Assembly (NCBI GenBank): GCA_002840565.1
Contig: PHBK01000005.1
Span: forward strand, 62,001-126,000
DNA length: 64,000 nucleotides
From: Deltaproteobacteria bacterium HGW-Deltaproteobacteria-12
GTDB lineage: Bacteria > Desulfobacterota > Syntrophia > Syntrophales > Smithellaceae
Reading direction: 5' to 3'
In this document: in pieces, positions 8,794 through 17,616 of the stretch
Layout: each line of letters begins with the position of its first letter
How positions within the stretch are numbered: the stretch's first letter is position 1
Position numbers and translations under genes: made by a program
Notes under the pieces: model-generated
The model's input: the letters and a program-made list of their open reading frames with translations, nothing else
What the model was told of the DNA's origin: nothing
Database searches by the model: none

Positions 8794-8846
8794 CCGTAAC
8801 GAAATACAGAAAAAGTAGGTTATTTCGTAACGGCTCCTAAAAAGGA
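8794..8846 (+). promoter_or_regulatory. Stem-loop and SD-sequestering hairpin ahead of livH
   Basis: A perfect 13-bp inverted repeat CCGTAACGAAATA (8794-8806) / TATTTCGTAACGG (8821-8833) with a 14-base loop lies in the 152-base gap between the CoA ligase and livH. It has no T tract, so it is not a terminator. Directly after it, TCCT (8835-8838) can pair with AGGA (8843-8846), which is the livH ribosome site. A 6-bp repeat GTCTTG/CAAGAC (8723-8728, 8746-8751) lies upstream. Probable roles are mRNA end protection or translational tuning of the distal genes. Confidence 0.55.
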
Positions 8847-8853
8847 TTTTAAA

Positions 8854-9732
8854 ATGGATTTTTTTCTTCAACTACTGGTTAACGGCGTTTGCGTTGGACT
8901 CCTTTATGGAATATCAGCCATGGGTTTCGTCATGATCTTCAAATCATCAAGCGTTTTGAACTTTGCCCATGGCGAACTTCTGGCGCTCGGTGCCTTTTTC
9001 TTTTTAGCTCTGGTAACATGGGCAAATCTTCCTGTTCTCATCGCTTTTATTTTAACTCTGGTCGGCTGTTTTATTTTGGGATTCTTAATTGAAAAATTCT
9101 TTTTGAGGCCGCTCATCGGGGAAAAGCTGATTTTTGTTATCATGCTTACAGTTGGTCTTGCCGCTATGTTCAAAGGCCTCATTTTACTCATCTGGGGCGG
9201 TAATTTGCATACTTATCCGGATTTCCTGCCGGAATCTATGGCGCTGAAATGGGGCGCAATCTACGTCGCTCCTGTTTATTCAGCAACGCTTTTTATCAGC
9301 GTCCTTTTTCTGGTTCTGTTCGGCTTGTTTTTTAAAAAATCTTCCCAGGGCATATACATGCGTTCGGTGGCCGATAATCAAAAAGCCGCTTTATCCTTGG
9401 GTGTTCATGTCCGGCGAGTTTTTGCTTTGTCCTGGGCGATCGCCGCCTTGGTAGCCAGTATGAGCGGCATCGTGCTGGGGATTATTAATGGTGTCAATGT
9501 CCACGACTTGAGTTCTATCGGTTTAAAAGTATTCCCCGTAGTTATCCTCGGTGGACTCGACAGCATCGGCGGGGCGATTATCGGCGGCATAATCATCGGT
9601 CTTTTGGAGACGTTTACCGGTGGCTATTTATCGCCGTCGCTGCGTGATGTCGTGCCTTATATTGTGCTGGTGTTTATTCTGCTGGTCAAACCCTACGGCC
9701 TTTTTGGCCTTGTGGAAATTGAGAGGGTTTAG
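8854..9732 (+). CDS. livH: LIV-type ABC transporter permease LivH
   Basis: The 292-residue membrane protein has about eight helices and opens QLLVNGVCVGLLYGISAMGF, the typical LivH start, with MIFKSSSVLNFAHGELLALGAF after it. Family motifs LSSIGLKVFPVVILGG and GGAIIGGIIIGLLE sit near the C-terminus. With LivM it forms the inner-membrane channel. Its TAG stop (9730-9732) is followed immediately by the livM ATG, so the two are likely translated together. The upstream gap carries an RNA hairpin and a partly masked ribosome site. Confidence 0.92.
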   Translation: MDFFLQLLVNGVCVGLLYGISAMGFVMIFKSSSVLNFAHGELLALGAFFFLALVTWANLPVLIAFILTLVGCFILGFLIEKFFLRPLIGEKLIFVIMLTVGLAAMFKGLILLIWGGNLHTYPDFLPESMALKWGAIYVAPVYSATLFISVLFLVLFGLFFKKSSQGIYMRSVADNQKAALSLGVHVRRVFALSWAIAALVASMSGIVLGIINGVNVHDLSSIGLKVFPVVILGGLDSIGGAIIGGIIIGLLETFTGGYLSPSLRDVVPYIVLVFILLVKPYGLFGLVEIERV

Positions 9733-10803
9733 ATGAGAAAATTTTCATTTCATCCCTGCGGTAATTATCGCGAAGACTATGCTCAGGAGCTGACCATATT
9801 TGATACTGATTACGGCCGGTTTAGTCTGGGGCTGTTTCTGGTTTTGCTTTTTTGTGTAATTCCTTTCACAGTCAGTCCTTATATGCTCTATATACTGAAC
9901 ACTATAGGAATTGCAGCTATTGCTGTCATTGGTCTGAATATTCTTATCGGTTATACCGGCCTAATATCACTGGGTCACGGCGCCTTCTTCGGTGTCGGCG
10001 CTTATGCAGCGGCCATCCTCGCGACTCGGACAGGCTTGGATTTTTATGTGGCCATACCGGTTGCCGGCATTATAACTGCTCTGGTCGGTATGATTTTCGG
10101 TATTCCTTCCGGTCGTCTGAAGGGACTGTATTTAACCATCGCTACGCTGGCCGGCCAATTTATAATTGAGTACGTTATTGTCCATTGGGACGATATGACC
10201 AAAGGAACTATGGGCATTACTATTCCTGCGGCAAAAATATTACAATGGGAAATAGCGGGAGACAGATCTTTTTTCTTCTTGATCTTCATTTGCCTTGTTC
10301 TTATGACTTGGTTTGCCGTAAATATAATGCGCAGCAAATATGGGCGTGCCTTTATCGCCATTCGGGATAATGACCGCGCAGCGGAAGGCATGGGCATTCC
10401 GATCTTCAAATACAAACTACTGTCTTTTGCCATCAGTTCTTTTTATGCCGGATTCGCCGGAGCGCTCTGGGCTTATTATATGGTCAGCATAACGGCAGAA
10501 CCTTTTAATTTGGGCCTTTCTGTAGAATTTATCGCCATGGTCATAATAGGCGGCATGGGTAATATTCCCGGAGCCATCTTCGGGGCTACATTCATAACTT
10601 TGTTGAATGAGCTGCTGCGCTATATTACCGGCTTTTTGATGAACGTCGGTGTTGTCACGAGTTCCGGCTTAAATATGGCTCCCCTGAGAGAATTTGTTTT
10701 TGGGTTATCCATCGTTTTGTTTATTTTATTGGAACCTCGCGGCATTGCCGAATTATGGAGAATAGTGCGCTCTAATTTCCGGCTCTGGCCATTTTCATAT
10801 TAA
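9733..10803 (+). CDS. livM: LIV-type ABC transporter permease LivM
   Basis: The 356-residue membrane protein has an N-terminal soluble stretch of about 35 residues, then about nine to ten helices. Family motifs are LNILIGYTGLISLGHGAFFGVGAY (its core GYTGLISLGHGAF near residue 78), RSKYGRAFIAIRDNDRAAEGMG near 198-219 (the coupling-helix region) and IGGMGNIPGAIFGA near 273. It pairs with LivH to form the transmembrane pore. The start abuts the livH stop without a gap. An AT-rich 39-base spacer separates it from livF. Confidence 0.92.
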   Translation: MRKFSFHPCGNYREDYAQELTIFDTDYGRFSLGLFLVLLFCVIPFTVSPYMLYILNTIGIAAIAVIGLNILIGYTGLISLGHGAFFGVGAYAAAILATRTGLDFYVAIPVAGIITALVGMIFGIPSGRLKGLYLTIATLAGQFIIEYVIVHWDDMTKGTMGITIPAAKILQWEIAGDRSFFFLIFICLVLMTWFAVNIMRSKYGRAFIAIRDNDRAAEGMGIPIFKYKLLSFAISSFYAGFAGALWAYYMVSITAEPFNLGLSVEFIAMVIIGGMGNIPGAIFGATFITLLNELLRYITGFLMNVGVVTSSGLNMAPLREFVFGLSIVLFILLEPRGIAELWRIVRSNFRLWPFSY

Positions 10804-10842
10804 GAATTACGATAATCCCGCATATCGGGAATAAGGCAGATT

Positions 10843-11643
10843 ATGGGCGAAATACTTTTACAGATAAATAATATATCCGTTGTATATTCAGATGTTATCC
10901 AGGTATTGAAAGGTGTCTCTTTAAGTGTGGAAAAGGGGCATATAGTATCGCTCCTGGGCAGCAATGGCGCGGGAAAAACAACTACTTTAAAGGCGATATC
11001 CGGTTTGCTCAAACCGGAAAATGGAGAAGTTACAGACGGTGAAATTTTTTTTAAAGGGAATAATATTCAGAATCAAGCGCCGGAATACATTACCCGTCAG
11101 GGAATAATTCAGGTATTGGAAGGCCGTCAACCCTTCAAGTATTTAACAATTGAAGAAAATCTGCGTGTGGGCACAGCCACGAGGGTGGGAAAACCCTATA
11201 AACAGGACCTGGATATTGTTTACAATTATTTTCCCGCCCTGGTGCCCAGAAGAAAATCGTTAGCCGGATATTGCAGCGGTGGTGAACTGCAAATGCTGGT
11301 CATCGGTAGGGCGCTCATGGCGCATCCGCAGCTTTTAATGCTTGATGAACCGTCTCTGGGGTTAGCCCCGCTTGTTGTTAAGGAAATATTTCAAATCATA
11401 AAAAAAATTAATGAAGATCAGGGCGCGACAATAATCTTAGTCGAGCAAAACGCCAATATGGCGCTTCAGGTTGCCGATTTCGGCTACGTTATGGAAAATG
11501 GTAAAATCGTGATGGAAGGCACAGCTAAAGAGTTATCCGAAAATCCCGATGTAAAAGAGTTTTATCTGGGCATGGCCGCATCAGGAATTGCCAAATCATA
11601 TAAAGACGTTAAATCTTATCGCAGAAGAAAAAGGTGGTTGTAA
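10843..11643 (+). CDS. livF: LIV-type ABC transporter ATP-binding protein LivF
   Basis: The 266-residue ATPase has Walker A GSNGAGKTT near residues 38-46, the LivF-specific QVLEGRQPFKYLTIEENL near 90-107, signature YCSGGELQMLVIGRAL (CSGGE instead of LSGGE), Walker B LLMLDEPSLGLAPLV and switch LVEQNAN. It is the second ATPase of the transporter with LivG. A basic C-terminal tail (KSYRRRKRWL) extends beyond the usual end. This is the last gene of the operon; recJ ends convergently 11 bases later, and I see no hairpin terminator in that short gap. Confidence 0.92.
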   Translation: MGEILLQINNISVVYSDVIQVLKGVSLSVEKGHIVSLLGSNGAGKTTTLKAISGLLKPENGEVTDGEIFFKGNNIQNQAPEYITRQGIIQVLEGRQPFKYLTIEENLRVGTATRVGKPYKQDLDIVYNYFPALVPRRKSLAGYCSGGELQMLVIGRALMAHPQLLMLDEPSLGLAPLVVKEIFQIIKKINEDQGATIILVEQNANMALQVADFGYVMENGKIVMEGTAKELSENPDVKEFYLGMAASGIAKSYKDVKSYRRRKRWL

Positions 11644-11654
11644 TACCCGGTTTT

Positions 11655-13391
11655 TTAAAGAATAGACACATCCTTCATTTTTAATTGAATATCAGACGCG
11701 CCGTTCCATTGATTAATCTGCGGAGTAAAAACAATATCGAGATTAGCACCGGCAACAGCATTGAGATAGCGTCCCATCGTGAACCAAATAGAGGGGCAGG
11801 ATTTCCCGTCGCTGGAAAGACTCATTTTTAAATGATTATTGCCGACAATGGTGGGCGATGAAACCTTGATGTTACGCGCGCACAGTACCGGTTCCGGATT
11901 CATGCTGCCGAAAGGCGCCAGCATTTGCATCTGATTGATGAAAGTCAAATTTATGTCTTGCAGTTGGCATTCGGAATCGATGACTGTTTGAGAAATATGT
12001 CCGGAGAATTGTCCGCCGGTACGGATTATTTCATCGAATAAAACGGTAAATGCGGCCACATCCTCTTCCCTGATGGAAATACCGGCAGCATGATTATGAC
12101 CGCCATAAGAAAGCAATAGTGAAGCACACTGCTGAATGCCTTTATAAATATTAAAAGCAGAAATGCTGCGCCCGGAACCCTTGCCAATACCGTCTTTCAG
12201 GCTGATAACAAAAGCCGGACGACTGAAAAGATCAACCAGCCGGGAGGCGACAATACCGACAACTCCCGGATGCCATTTATCAGAGGCAAAAACTAAAGCG
12301 TTCATCTTTTCTAAATCAGGATTATCGCTTATTTTTGCCAGTATTTCATTCAGTATGATTTTTTCCATTGATTGGCGCCGGCGGTTGTAGATATCAAGCT
12401 TCGCCGCTAGTATTCGGGCCTCTTCGATATCATCCGTCAAAAGAAGAGATACAGCATCAAGAGGAGAGGCGATGCGGCCTGCAGCATTAATGCGCGGAAT
12501 AAGGCAGAAAGAAGCTTTGAAGGAATCGATAACCTGACCGTCGATGCCGCTAATTTCCTTGAGGGCTTTGATTCCCGGACGTTCCCCCTCGGTGATTAGC
12601 TCCAGGCCGATTTTGGTGAATATTCTGTTCTCATCAATCAGGGGGGCAATATCGCCAATAGTTCCGAGGGCAACAATATCCAAATATTCTTTTAAATTGG
12701 GATAATCATCATTTTTCCAGAAGCCTTCTTTACGTAAGCTCCCGCGCAGGGCAATCAGAAAATTATAAGCTATCCCGACACCGGCAAGCTCTTTAAAGGG
12801 AAAGGGGCAGTCTTCCCGTTTAGGATTGATATTGGCAACCGCCGCTGGAAGTGCACCGGATATAGCATGATGGTCTAAGACAATAGTATCGATACCGAGA
12901 GACTGGGCATAGGCAATCTGTTCCAGGTCGGAAATTCCGCAATCAACTGTGATAATCAAACGGACATCGCTGCTTTTAAATTGGTCTATAGCCGGATTTT
13001 TCAAGCCGTAACCTTCCTCAATTCTGTCCGGAATGTAGTAAGTTACGTTCGGTGCTATCTCTTTAAGAAATTTAAAGAGAATGACTACGGAAGTTATCCC
13101 ATCAGCGTCATAATCGCCGTATATTACAATTTTTTCCTGATTATGAATCGCTTTCAGCAGGCGGGAAATACCCGCCTTCATGTCTTTCATGAGAAAAGGA
13201 CTATACAGGTCGTTAAGGGAAGGATAAAGATAACGCCGCACTTCTTCGATATTGTTAAATTCGCGATTGGCAATTATTTGCGAGATAATCGGGTGGATGC
13301 CGAATTCATTGATCAACGCATTTTCTATTTCCTTATTGAGAAAGTTCTTGATTATCCATTGTGTTACCGGCAGCGATTTTACTATTGTCAT
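11655..13391 (-). CDS. recJ: Single-stranded-DNA-specific exonuclease RecJ
   Basis: The 578-residue protein carries the DHH-family metal motifs in order: YGDYDADG at 91-98, ITVDCGISD at 147-155 and VLDHH at 171-175, followed by the DHHA1 domain with GHNHAAGIS and a C-terminal OB fold. It degrades single-stranded DNA 5' to 3' in recombination and mismatch repair. Length matches the family. It has its own promoter upstream (13426-13453, minus) and runs convergently against livF. Confidence 0.95.
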   Translation of the reverse strand: MTIVKSLPVTQWIIKNFLNKEIENALINEFGIHPIISQIIANREFNNIEEVRRYLYPSLNDLYSPFLMKDMKAGISRLLKAIHNQEKIVIYGDYDADGITSVVILFKFLKEIAPNVTYYIPDRIEEGYGLKNPAIDQFKSSDVRLIITVDCGISDLEQIAYAQSLGIDTIVLDHHAISGALPAAVANINPKREDCPFPFKELAGVGIAYNFLIALRGSLRKEGFWKNDDYPNLKEYLDIVALGTIGDIAPLIDENRIFTKIGLELITEGERPGIKALKEISGIDGQVIDSFKASFCLIPRINAAGRIASPLDAVSLLLTDDIEEARILAAKLDIYNRRRQSMEKIILNEILAKISDNPDLEKMNALVFASDKWHPGVVGIVASRLVDLFSRPAFVISLKDGIGKGSGRSISAFNIYKGIQQCASLLLSYGGHNHAAGISIREEDVAAFTVLFDEIIRTGGQFSGHISQTVIDSECQLQDINLTFINQMQMLAPFGSMNPEPVLCARNIKVSSPTIVGNNHLKMSLSSDGKSCPSIWFTMGRYLNAVAGANLDIVFTPQINQWNGASDIQLKMKDVSIL

Positions 13392-13425
13392 GATTTCATT
13401 CTTTTAATATTTGTCTTTGCTGTTC

Positions 13426-13453
13426 ATCATATCAAGGTTGATCTCGATGTCAA
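13426..13453 (-). promoter_or_regulatory. Promoter of recJ
   Basis: On the minus strand TTGACA (13448-13453) and TATGAT (13426-13431) are 16 bases apart. A transcript would start about 30 bases before the recJ ATG at 13391. The remaining part of this 177-base intergenic stretch shows no further clear element. Confidence 0.6.
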
Positions 13454-13568
13454 GTTTTCATTATTTATTTTCCGGAGATTATCTTCCAGGTATGTTTTTT
13501 ATGATTATAAAACAGACTATTATCCTCTGGTTCTTGATCTTTAAAATGATAGATGGTAAGTGACTTGC

Positions 13569-13796
13569 ATGCTGATAAAATGGCTGAAATTGAAACGAAA
13601 CAAAATTGCTCCCGTGCAATTTATTATTGAAGCCTATGAGGGAATGGCCACAGTAACAACCATGGATCCTCACGCAGCAATTATCCAAGTCTGTATTATG
13701 CCGGATTTTATTTCCGAAACAAGCCGTCTTCTGGAAAGCCTGAAAAAGAAATACCACCTGGAAGAAATTGATCATTGTACAGCCGCTGAAGGCTAA
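13569..13796 (+). CDS. DUF4911-like small protein
   Basis: The protein has 75 residues from ATG 13569 (a GTG at 13560 in the same frame is the alternative; neither has a good ribosome site). The core QFIIEAYEGMATVTTMDP, followed by an alternating strand and an amphipathic C-terminal helix, resembles the small DUF4911 family found in Deltaproteobacteria and Firmicutes. Function is unknown; the alpha+beta pattern is like a small ligand- or RNA-binding fold. The stop lies 6 bases before the next gene, so the two are probably co-transcribed. Confidence 0.55.
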   Translation: MLIKWLKLKRNKIAPVQFIIEAYEGMATVTTMDPHAAIIQVCIMPDFISETSRLLESLKKKYHLEEIDHCTAAEG

Positions 13797-13802
13797 AATA
13801 TC

Positions 13803-14597
13803 ATGCTGATGCTTACACATACCTATATTTTGCAGAATGTATTGAGTGTTGCCGGCATCAATAATTATGATAAAGATATTTTTATCTACAACATCGTGCC
13901 GGATTTACTGACCATCCATCCGGATATCAATTCTCAGCAAACTCATAAAATTACAAGACCCCTGCCAATTTCGCCTCTTTATCCGAAAGCCGCCTATATA
14001 ATGTTTCATCTGCTGGTTGATGATCTGGCCCACTATGGTTTAATCAGTCCTGTTATACCGGATGAATTTAATCCCGATTCCCTTGGTTATTCTTACATCA
14101 AGGGCAAACCATTAATTCGTTCGATTCTGGATTTTCAAAAGAAAGCCAGCCAGGAAATATCTTATAATGAAGCGGCTTACCGTTCCCATCTGATTGTGGA
14201 AATGATTTATGACCTGGTCATCATCGATCGCCTTATTTCCAGTAAAACAATTGAGTTATTAACGGAAGCTGTTCGAGCTGCTTACGAAAAGGGAATTGAT
14301 GAGTTTGTCGCCACAATTAACTGGCTGTATGGCCTGGACAAAGCGGACATTCGTGAAGTGATGAAAAGAGCTCATTCTTATATGACTGCAGAAAAAATAC
14401 TCAAAACAATGACCATTGAAGACCGAATTCGTCTTTATGCATTCAAATTCGGCCTTCCGAATGATGATCAATTAAAGATCGACGGCATTAAAAAACTATT
14501 TCTTCAAGCAAAGGAATTACTCGATGACAACGAATTGTTTCTCCGGCAAACTTCTGACGCTGTAAAAAAATACGGCTGGCTGCCGCCAATTATATAG
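13803..14597 (+). CDS. Uncharacterised His/Asp-rich helical protein, possibly Zn-dependent phospholipase C-like
   Basis: The 264-residue protein has no signal peptide. His6, Asp34, His39, His48, [12 protein letters not shown] (His69, Asp73, His77) and [10 protein letters not shown] (His129, Glu133, Asp137) look like the metal-binding helices of the zinc-dependent phospholipase C/S1 nuclease fold or of an HD-like hydrolase. The C-terminal half is helical without recognisable motifs. The substrate is not predictable. Its 3' end overlaps the convergent rpmB gene by 8 bases. An internal ATG two codons in (13809) is an alternative start. Confidence 0.55.
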   Translation: MLMLTHTYILQNVLSVAGINNYDKDIFIYNIVPDLLTIHPDINSQQTHKITRPLPISPLYPKAAYIMFHLLVDDLAHYGLISPVIPDEFNPDSLGYSYIKGKPLIRSILDFQKKASQEISYNEAAYRSHLIVEMIYDLVIIDRLISSKTIELLTEAVRAAYEKGIDEFVATINWLYGLDKADIREVMKRAHSYMTAEKILKTMTIEDRIRLYAFKFGLPNDDQLKIDGIKKLFLQAKELLDDNELFLRQTSDAVKKYGWLPPII

Positions 14598-14787
14598 CTT
14601 TTTTCACAAAACCCGAACGGATGCAACGCGTACAGACCTTTACTCTTTTTATCGCGCCCGACTTGTCATCAACACAGCGCAATTTCTGCAGATTCGGATA
14701 CCATGCCGTTTTTGTTTTGTTATTGGCATGGCTGACGCTATTGCCGATTGACGGTTTTTTACCGCAGACTTCGCAAACACGAGACAT
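14590..14787 (-). CDS. rpmB: 50S ribosomal protein L28
   Basis: The 65-residue basic protein starts [20 protein letters not shown] and ends with [16 protein letters not shown] and CTRC provide a CxxC...CxxC zinc pair as in the zinc-binding form of L28. It is a structural component of the large ribosomal subunit. ATG follows AGGAGGA. On the minus strand TTGCAT and TAGTAA, 17 bases apart within 14788-14850, could be its promoter. The 3' end overlaps the convergent gene at 13803-14597 by 8 bases. Confidence 0.95.
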   Translation of the reverse strand: MSRVCEVCGKKPSIGNSVSHANNKTKTAWYPNLQKLRCVDDKSGAIKRVKVCTRCIRSGFVKKAI

Positions 14788-14861
14788 GAAAAAATCCTCC
14801 TAGAAAATGTGCGTCGTTACTAAACTATAAGGCGTTATAATGCAAGTCTTTTTTTACTGGA

Positions 14862-16166
14862 TTAATCTTTAATTGAAGATGGTTGGCCTGTAGCCTCCAA
14901 CACGCGCAGCCATAAATCGCCCTGAGGATCAATTTTACGGCGGGCAACAGCTGCACTTAACGGGAGGTAAACATATTCATCTTTCATCAGAGCTACTAAA
15001 AGACCTGTTTTGCCGGCCATAGCGGCGTGGACTGCATACTGTCCCAGGGAGCCGCAATAAAGACCGTCCGAAGCATTGGCCGGAACAGAGCGAATCATAT
15101 AACTTGGTTCGATATATTTTAAATTGATTTCCTGATTAATTCTCCGAAAGTGATGTTCAATCTCCTTTTTCAGAAAGATGCCGATATCATATAAGCGCAG
15201 ATTCCCGGAAGGGTCGGTTTCGACCGGATCGTCTTTTTTTCGCAGAAGATCCTGACCTGCGCCTTCCGCAACCAAAACCACGGCATGCCCCCTTGATTTT
15301 ATACGCTTTTCCAGGGACACCAAGAATCCATTTTCACCGGACAGAGTAAACGGAACTTCCGGTATTAAAACAAAATTCGTATCATTTTGAGCAAGTGCGG
15401 CGTTGGCGGCGATATGACCGGATAGTCTGCCCATTATCTTAATAAGGCCTATGCCGTTTTCCGCGCCTTTGGCTTCTACATGGGCGCACTTTATTGCGTG
15501 AACCGTTTCTGCAATCGCCGTATCAAAACCGAATGATTTTTGAATCAGGCCAAGGTCATTATCAATTGTTTTGGGAATGCCGACTACTGCAATTTTTAAA
15601 CCCTGCTTCATTATTCCGGCTGTTATTGCCTGTACGGCGCGCATTGTGCCATCACCTCCGATACAGAAAAGAATATCTATCCGGGAATCCGCAAGCGACT
15701 TGATTATTTTGTCGATGTCCTGATGGCCACGCGAACAGGAAAGAATGCTTCCACCGATACTGGTTATATCTTTAACTAATTCCGGCCCCAGCTGGACTGA
15801 TTTATGCCTATATTCCGGTATTAACCCCCTGAAGCCGTATTTGATGCCGAGAATATCTTTTACGCCATAGCGGTAAAACAGCTGCATGGTAATTGACCGA
15901 ATAACATCATTTATCCCGGGGCAGAGGCCGCCGCAAGTGACGATGGCTGCTCTGGTTAAGGTTGGATTAAAGTAAATATAACGGCTGGGCCCGGCCAGTT
16001 CCAGGGAAGGCACACCCCGACTATCTTTGCTTTCAGCTGTATTGTCGCAATGTCCGTCATATAACAGTCGTTTATTAGTGGAAAGGAAATTGGCAGTATT
16101 TATGGGTGAGACAATTTTTCTTTCGCCCAGGTCAGCGATGGTGAAATCATAAATTGGAGAGCTCAT
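14862..16166 (-). CDS. pfkA: 6-phosphofructokinase, ATP-dependent (plant/protist-like clade)
   Basis: The 434-residue protein has the substrate-binding motifs of phosphofructokinases: TCGGLCPGIND at 77-87, GGDGT at 170-174 and PKTIDND at 198-204 with catalytic Asp202. Gly in GGDG favours ATP over pyrophosphate, while Lys in PKTIDND is typical of PPi enzymes and of the longer plant and trypanosome ATP-PFKs. The extra N-terminal 70 residues agree with that longer clade. It phosphorylates fructose-6-phosphate in glycolysis. It is followed by a FAD-oxidoreductase-like gene upstream on the same strand with an 11-base gap. Confidence 0.85.
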   Translation of the reverse strand: MSSPIYDFTIADLGERKIVSPINTANFLSTNKRLLYDGHCDNTAESKDSRGVPSLELAGPSRYIYFNPTLTRAAIVTCGGLCPGINDVIRSITMQLFYRYGVKDILGIKYGFRGLIPEYRHKSVQLGPELVKDITSIGGSILSCSRGHQDIDKIIKSLADSRIDILFCIGGDGTMRAVQAITAGIMKQGLKIAVVGIPKTIDNDLGLIQKSFGFDTAIAETVHAIKCAHVEAKGAENGIGLIKIMGRLSGHIAANAALAQNDTNFVLIPEVPFTLSGENGFLVSLEKRIKSRGHAVVLVAEGAGQDLLRKKDDPVETDPSGNLRLYDIGIFLKKEIEHHFRRINQEINLKYIEPSYMIRSVPANASDGLYCGSLGQYAVHAAMAGKTGLLVALMKDEYVYLPLSAAVARRKIDPQGDLWLRVLEATGQPSSIKD

Positions 16167-16177
16167 AATGTAATCCT

Positions 16178-17611
16178 TTAAGAAATGACTCTGGTGACGG
16201 CATTAATCCCTGATATTATTTCGCCTTCGAAACCGGCGTCAGCCAGCAGTGATGCGCCGGTCAGATGTACATTTTTAAAACGTGTTTTGTTGCTTCTTGC
16301 TGCCCAACCGGTAATAAAAGAAGGCCTCATTTTGTATTTAGGATTATAAACACTCCGGGATAGTCTTGATATTTCAATTGATTTGTCCAGATCAAAATAC
16401 TCTATATTGTCTTTTAAAAAAGGAAGAAAATTATCCAGCCTTTCCATTATTGATGAAGACGTGGCGGAGAGATTTTCCCGCGACCACGCTTCAGTATCAG
16501 CAGGTAAAAATACCGTGGCACTAAGCGACACCTTATTGTCTGCATGGATCGGTTCATCTTGCGGCCGGCTCGATTCCAAGACAATCAGATTGTTATCAAA
16601 AATGTTTTTCTGCACATCCGAAACAATGGCCAGATGCCGTGCCATCTTTTCCGGCATACATTTGATGAAGGTACCCAGATGAACTGTAAAAGGCCAATGC
16701 ACTACTTGAACCGGGCTGATTCTGTCGCCAAAATTAATCTTTTTTTGACCGGTAAGCAGCAAGTTCATCCCTTCCCATTTTGTGCTCACAATTAAATGTT
16801 TTGCCGCTAAACTTGATAAATTCCCTGTTTTATCGGCGATTGCTATCTCCAGAGGCGTTCCTGTTTTAACAGCTGACACATTGCAATTAGTTAAATACAA
16901 TCCATTTTTCGATTCCAGTTTTTTTATCAGGGAATTGAAAATAATTTGTTTGCCCTGCGGAAACGAATAGATACCTCGAAAAGGGGCGCAATATTGCAAA
17001 CTGTCAGAAAAACGGTCTTGATAGCCGCTGGTAGTGCCGAGCAAGGCATTTTGTGCTTCGAATACTTTGTTTAAAGATGAGTTCCGTTTTAACAGCCTTT
17101 GAAATCTGGCTTTTTCCATTTGATGCATCAGTAAATACGGCACAATTTTGAGATAATCAGAATAATCTTTGATATTTAGAGGCTGAAGAAACGGATGAGC
17201 CTTGAACCAGTCACTGAAAATTTTACTTTTTTTTACAGCTGATTCATAGAAAGCACCAATCTCCCGGGAATATTGCGGAAACTCCCTGGCCATTTCATTG
17301 ACCAGTGCTTCTTTTTCGTTAAAAAAATCGATCCTGTGCCGGGGTAAGATGATTTGATAAGCGGGGTTTAATATTTTGCCTTCCCGTTCAATTTCCGGTA
17401 TGTCAAGCTCCGCCATCAGGGAGAGCAAGACCTGGTTTGCTCCAAAACCGCTCAATGGTGTCGGATCAATATTAAAAGCGAAGTCGTCGACTAAAAAAAA
17501 ACCTCCGGTTCCATGCGGAGCAACCAGCACCGTGTCCAGGCCATAGACTGCTCCAACAGCCGCCGCGACATGGGAAGAAAGATCATCACCGATAACTGCT
17601 AAATCATGCAT
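16178..17611 (-). CDS. Phytoene-desaturase/amine-oxidase-like FAD protein with degenerate nucleotide motif
   Basis: The 477-residue protein resembles NAD(P)/FAD-dependent oxidoreductases of the CrtI type. The C-terminal NVHLTGASLLADAGFEGEI followed by SGINAV matches the flavin-binding end, and YSFPQGKQIIFNSL matches the mid-protein FPxGG region in altered form. The N-terminal Rossmann loop, however, reads VIGDDLSSHVAAAVGA where GxGxxG is expected. This may mean lost or changed FAD binding, as in Rab-GDI-like relatives. No function can be assigned. It lies between pfk (11 bases) and purN (5 bases), probably in one operon. Confidence 0.6.
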   Translation of the reverse strand: MHDLAVIGDDLSSHVAAAVGAVYGLDTVLVAPHGTGGFFLVDDFAFNIDPTPLSGFGANQVLLSLMAELDIPEIEREGKILNPAYQIILPRHRIDFFNEKEALVNEMAREFPQYSREIGAFYESAVKKSKIFSDWFKAHPFLQPLNIKDYSDYLKIVPYLLMHQMEKARFQRLLKRNSSLNKVFEAQNALLGTTSGYQDRFSDSLQYCAPFRGIYSFPQGKQIIFNSLIKKLESKNGLYLTNCNVSAVKTGTPLEIAIADKTGNLSSLAAKHLIVSTKWEGMNLLLTGQKKINFGDRISPVQVVHWPFTVHLGTFIKCMPEKMARHLAIVSDVQKNIFDNNLIVLESSRPQDEPIHADNKVSLSATVFLPADTEAWSRENLSATSSSIMERLDNFLPFLKDNIEYFDLDKSIEISRLSRSVYNPKYKMRPSFITGWAARSNKTRFKNVHLTGASLLADAGFEGEIISGINAVTRVIS

Positions 17612-17616
17612 GGTTG

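Noticed and set aside
12981..13544. Open frame of 187 codons on the plus strand
   Set aside because: Mostly antisense to recJ and its promoter; low-complexity aromatic-rich translation with no domain.
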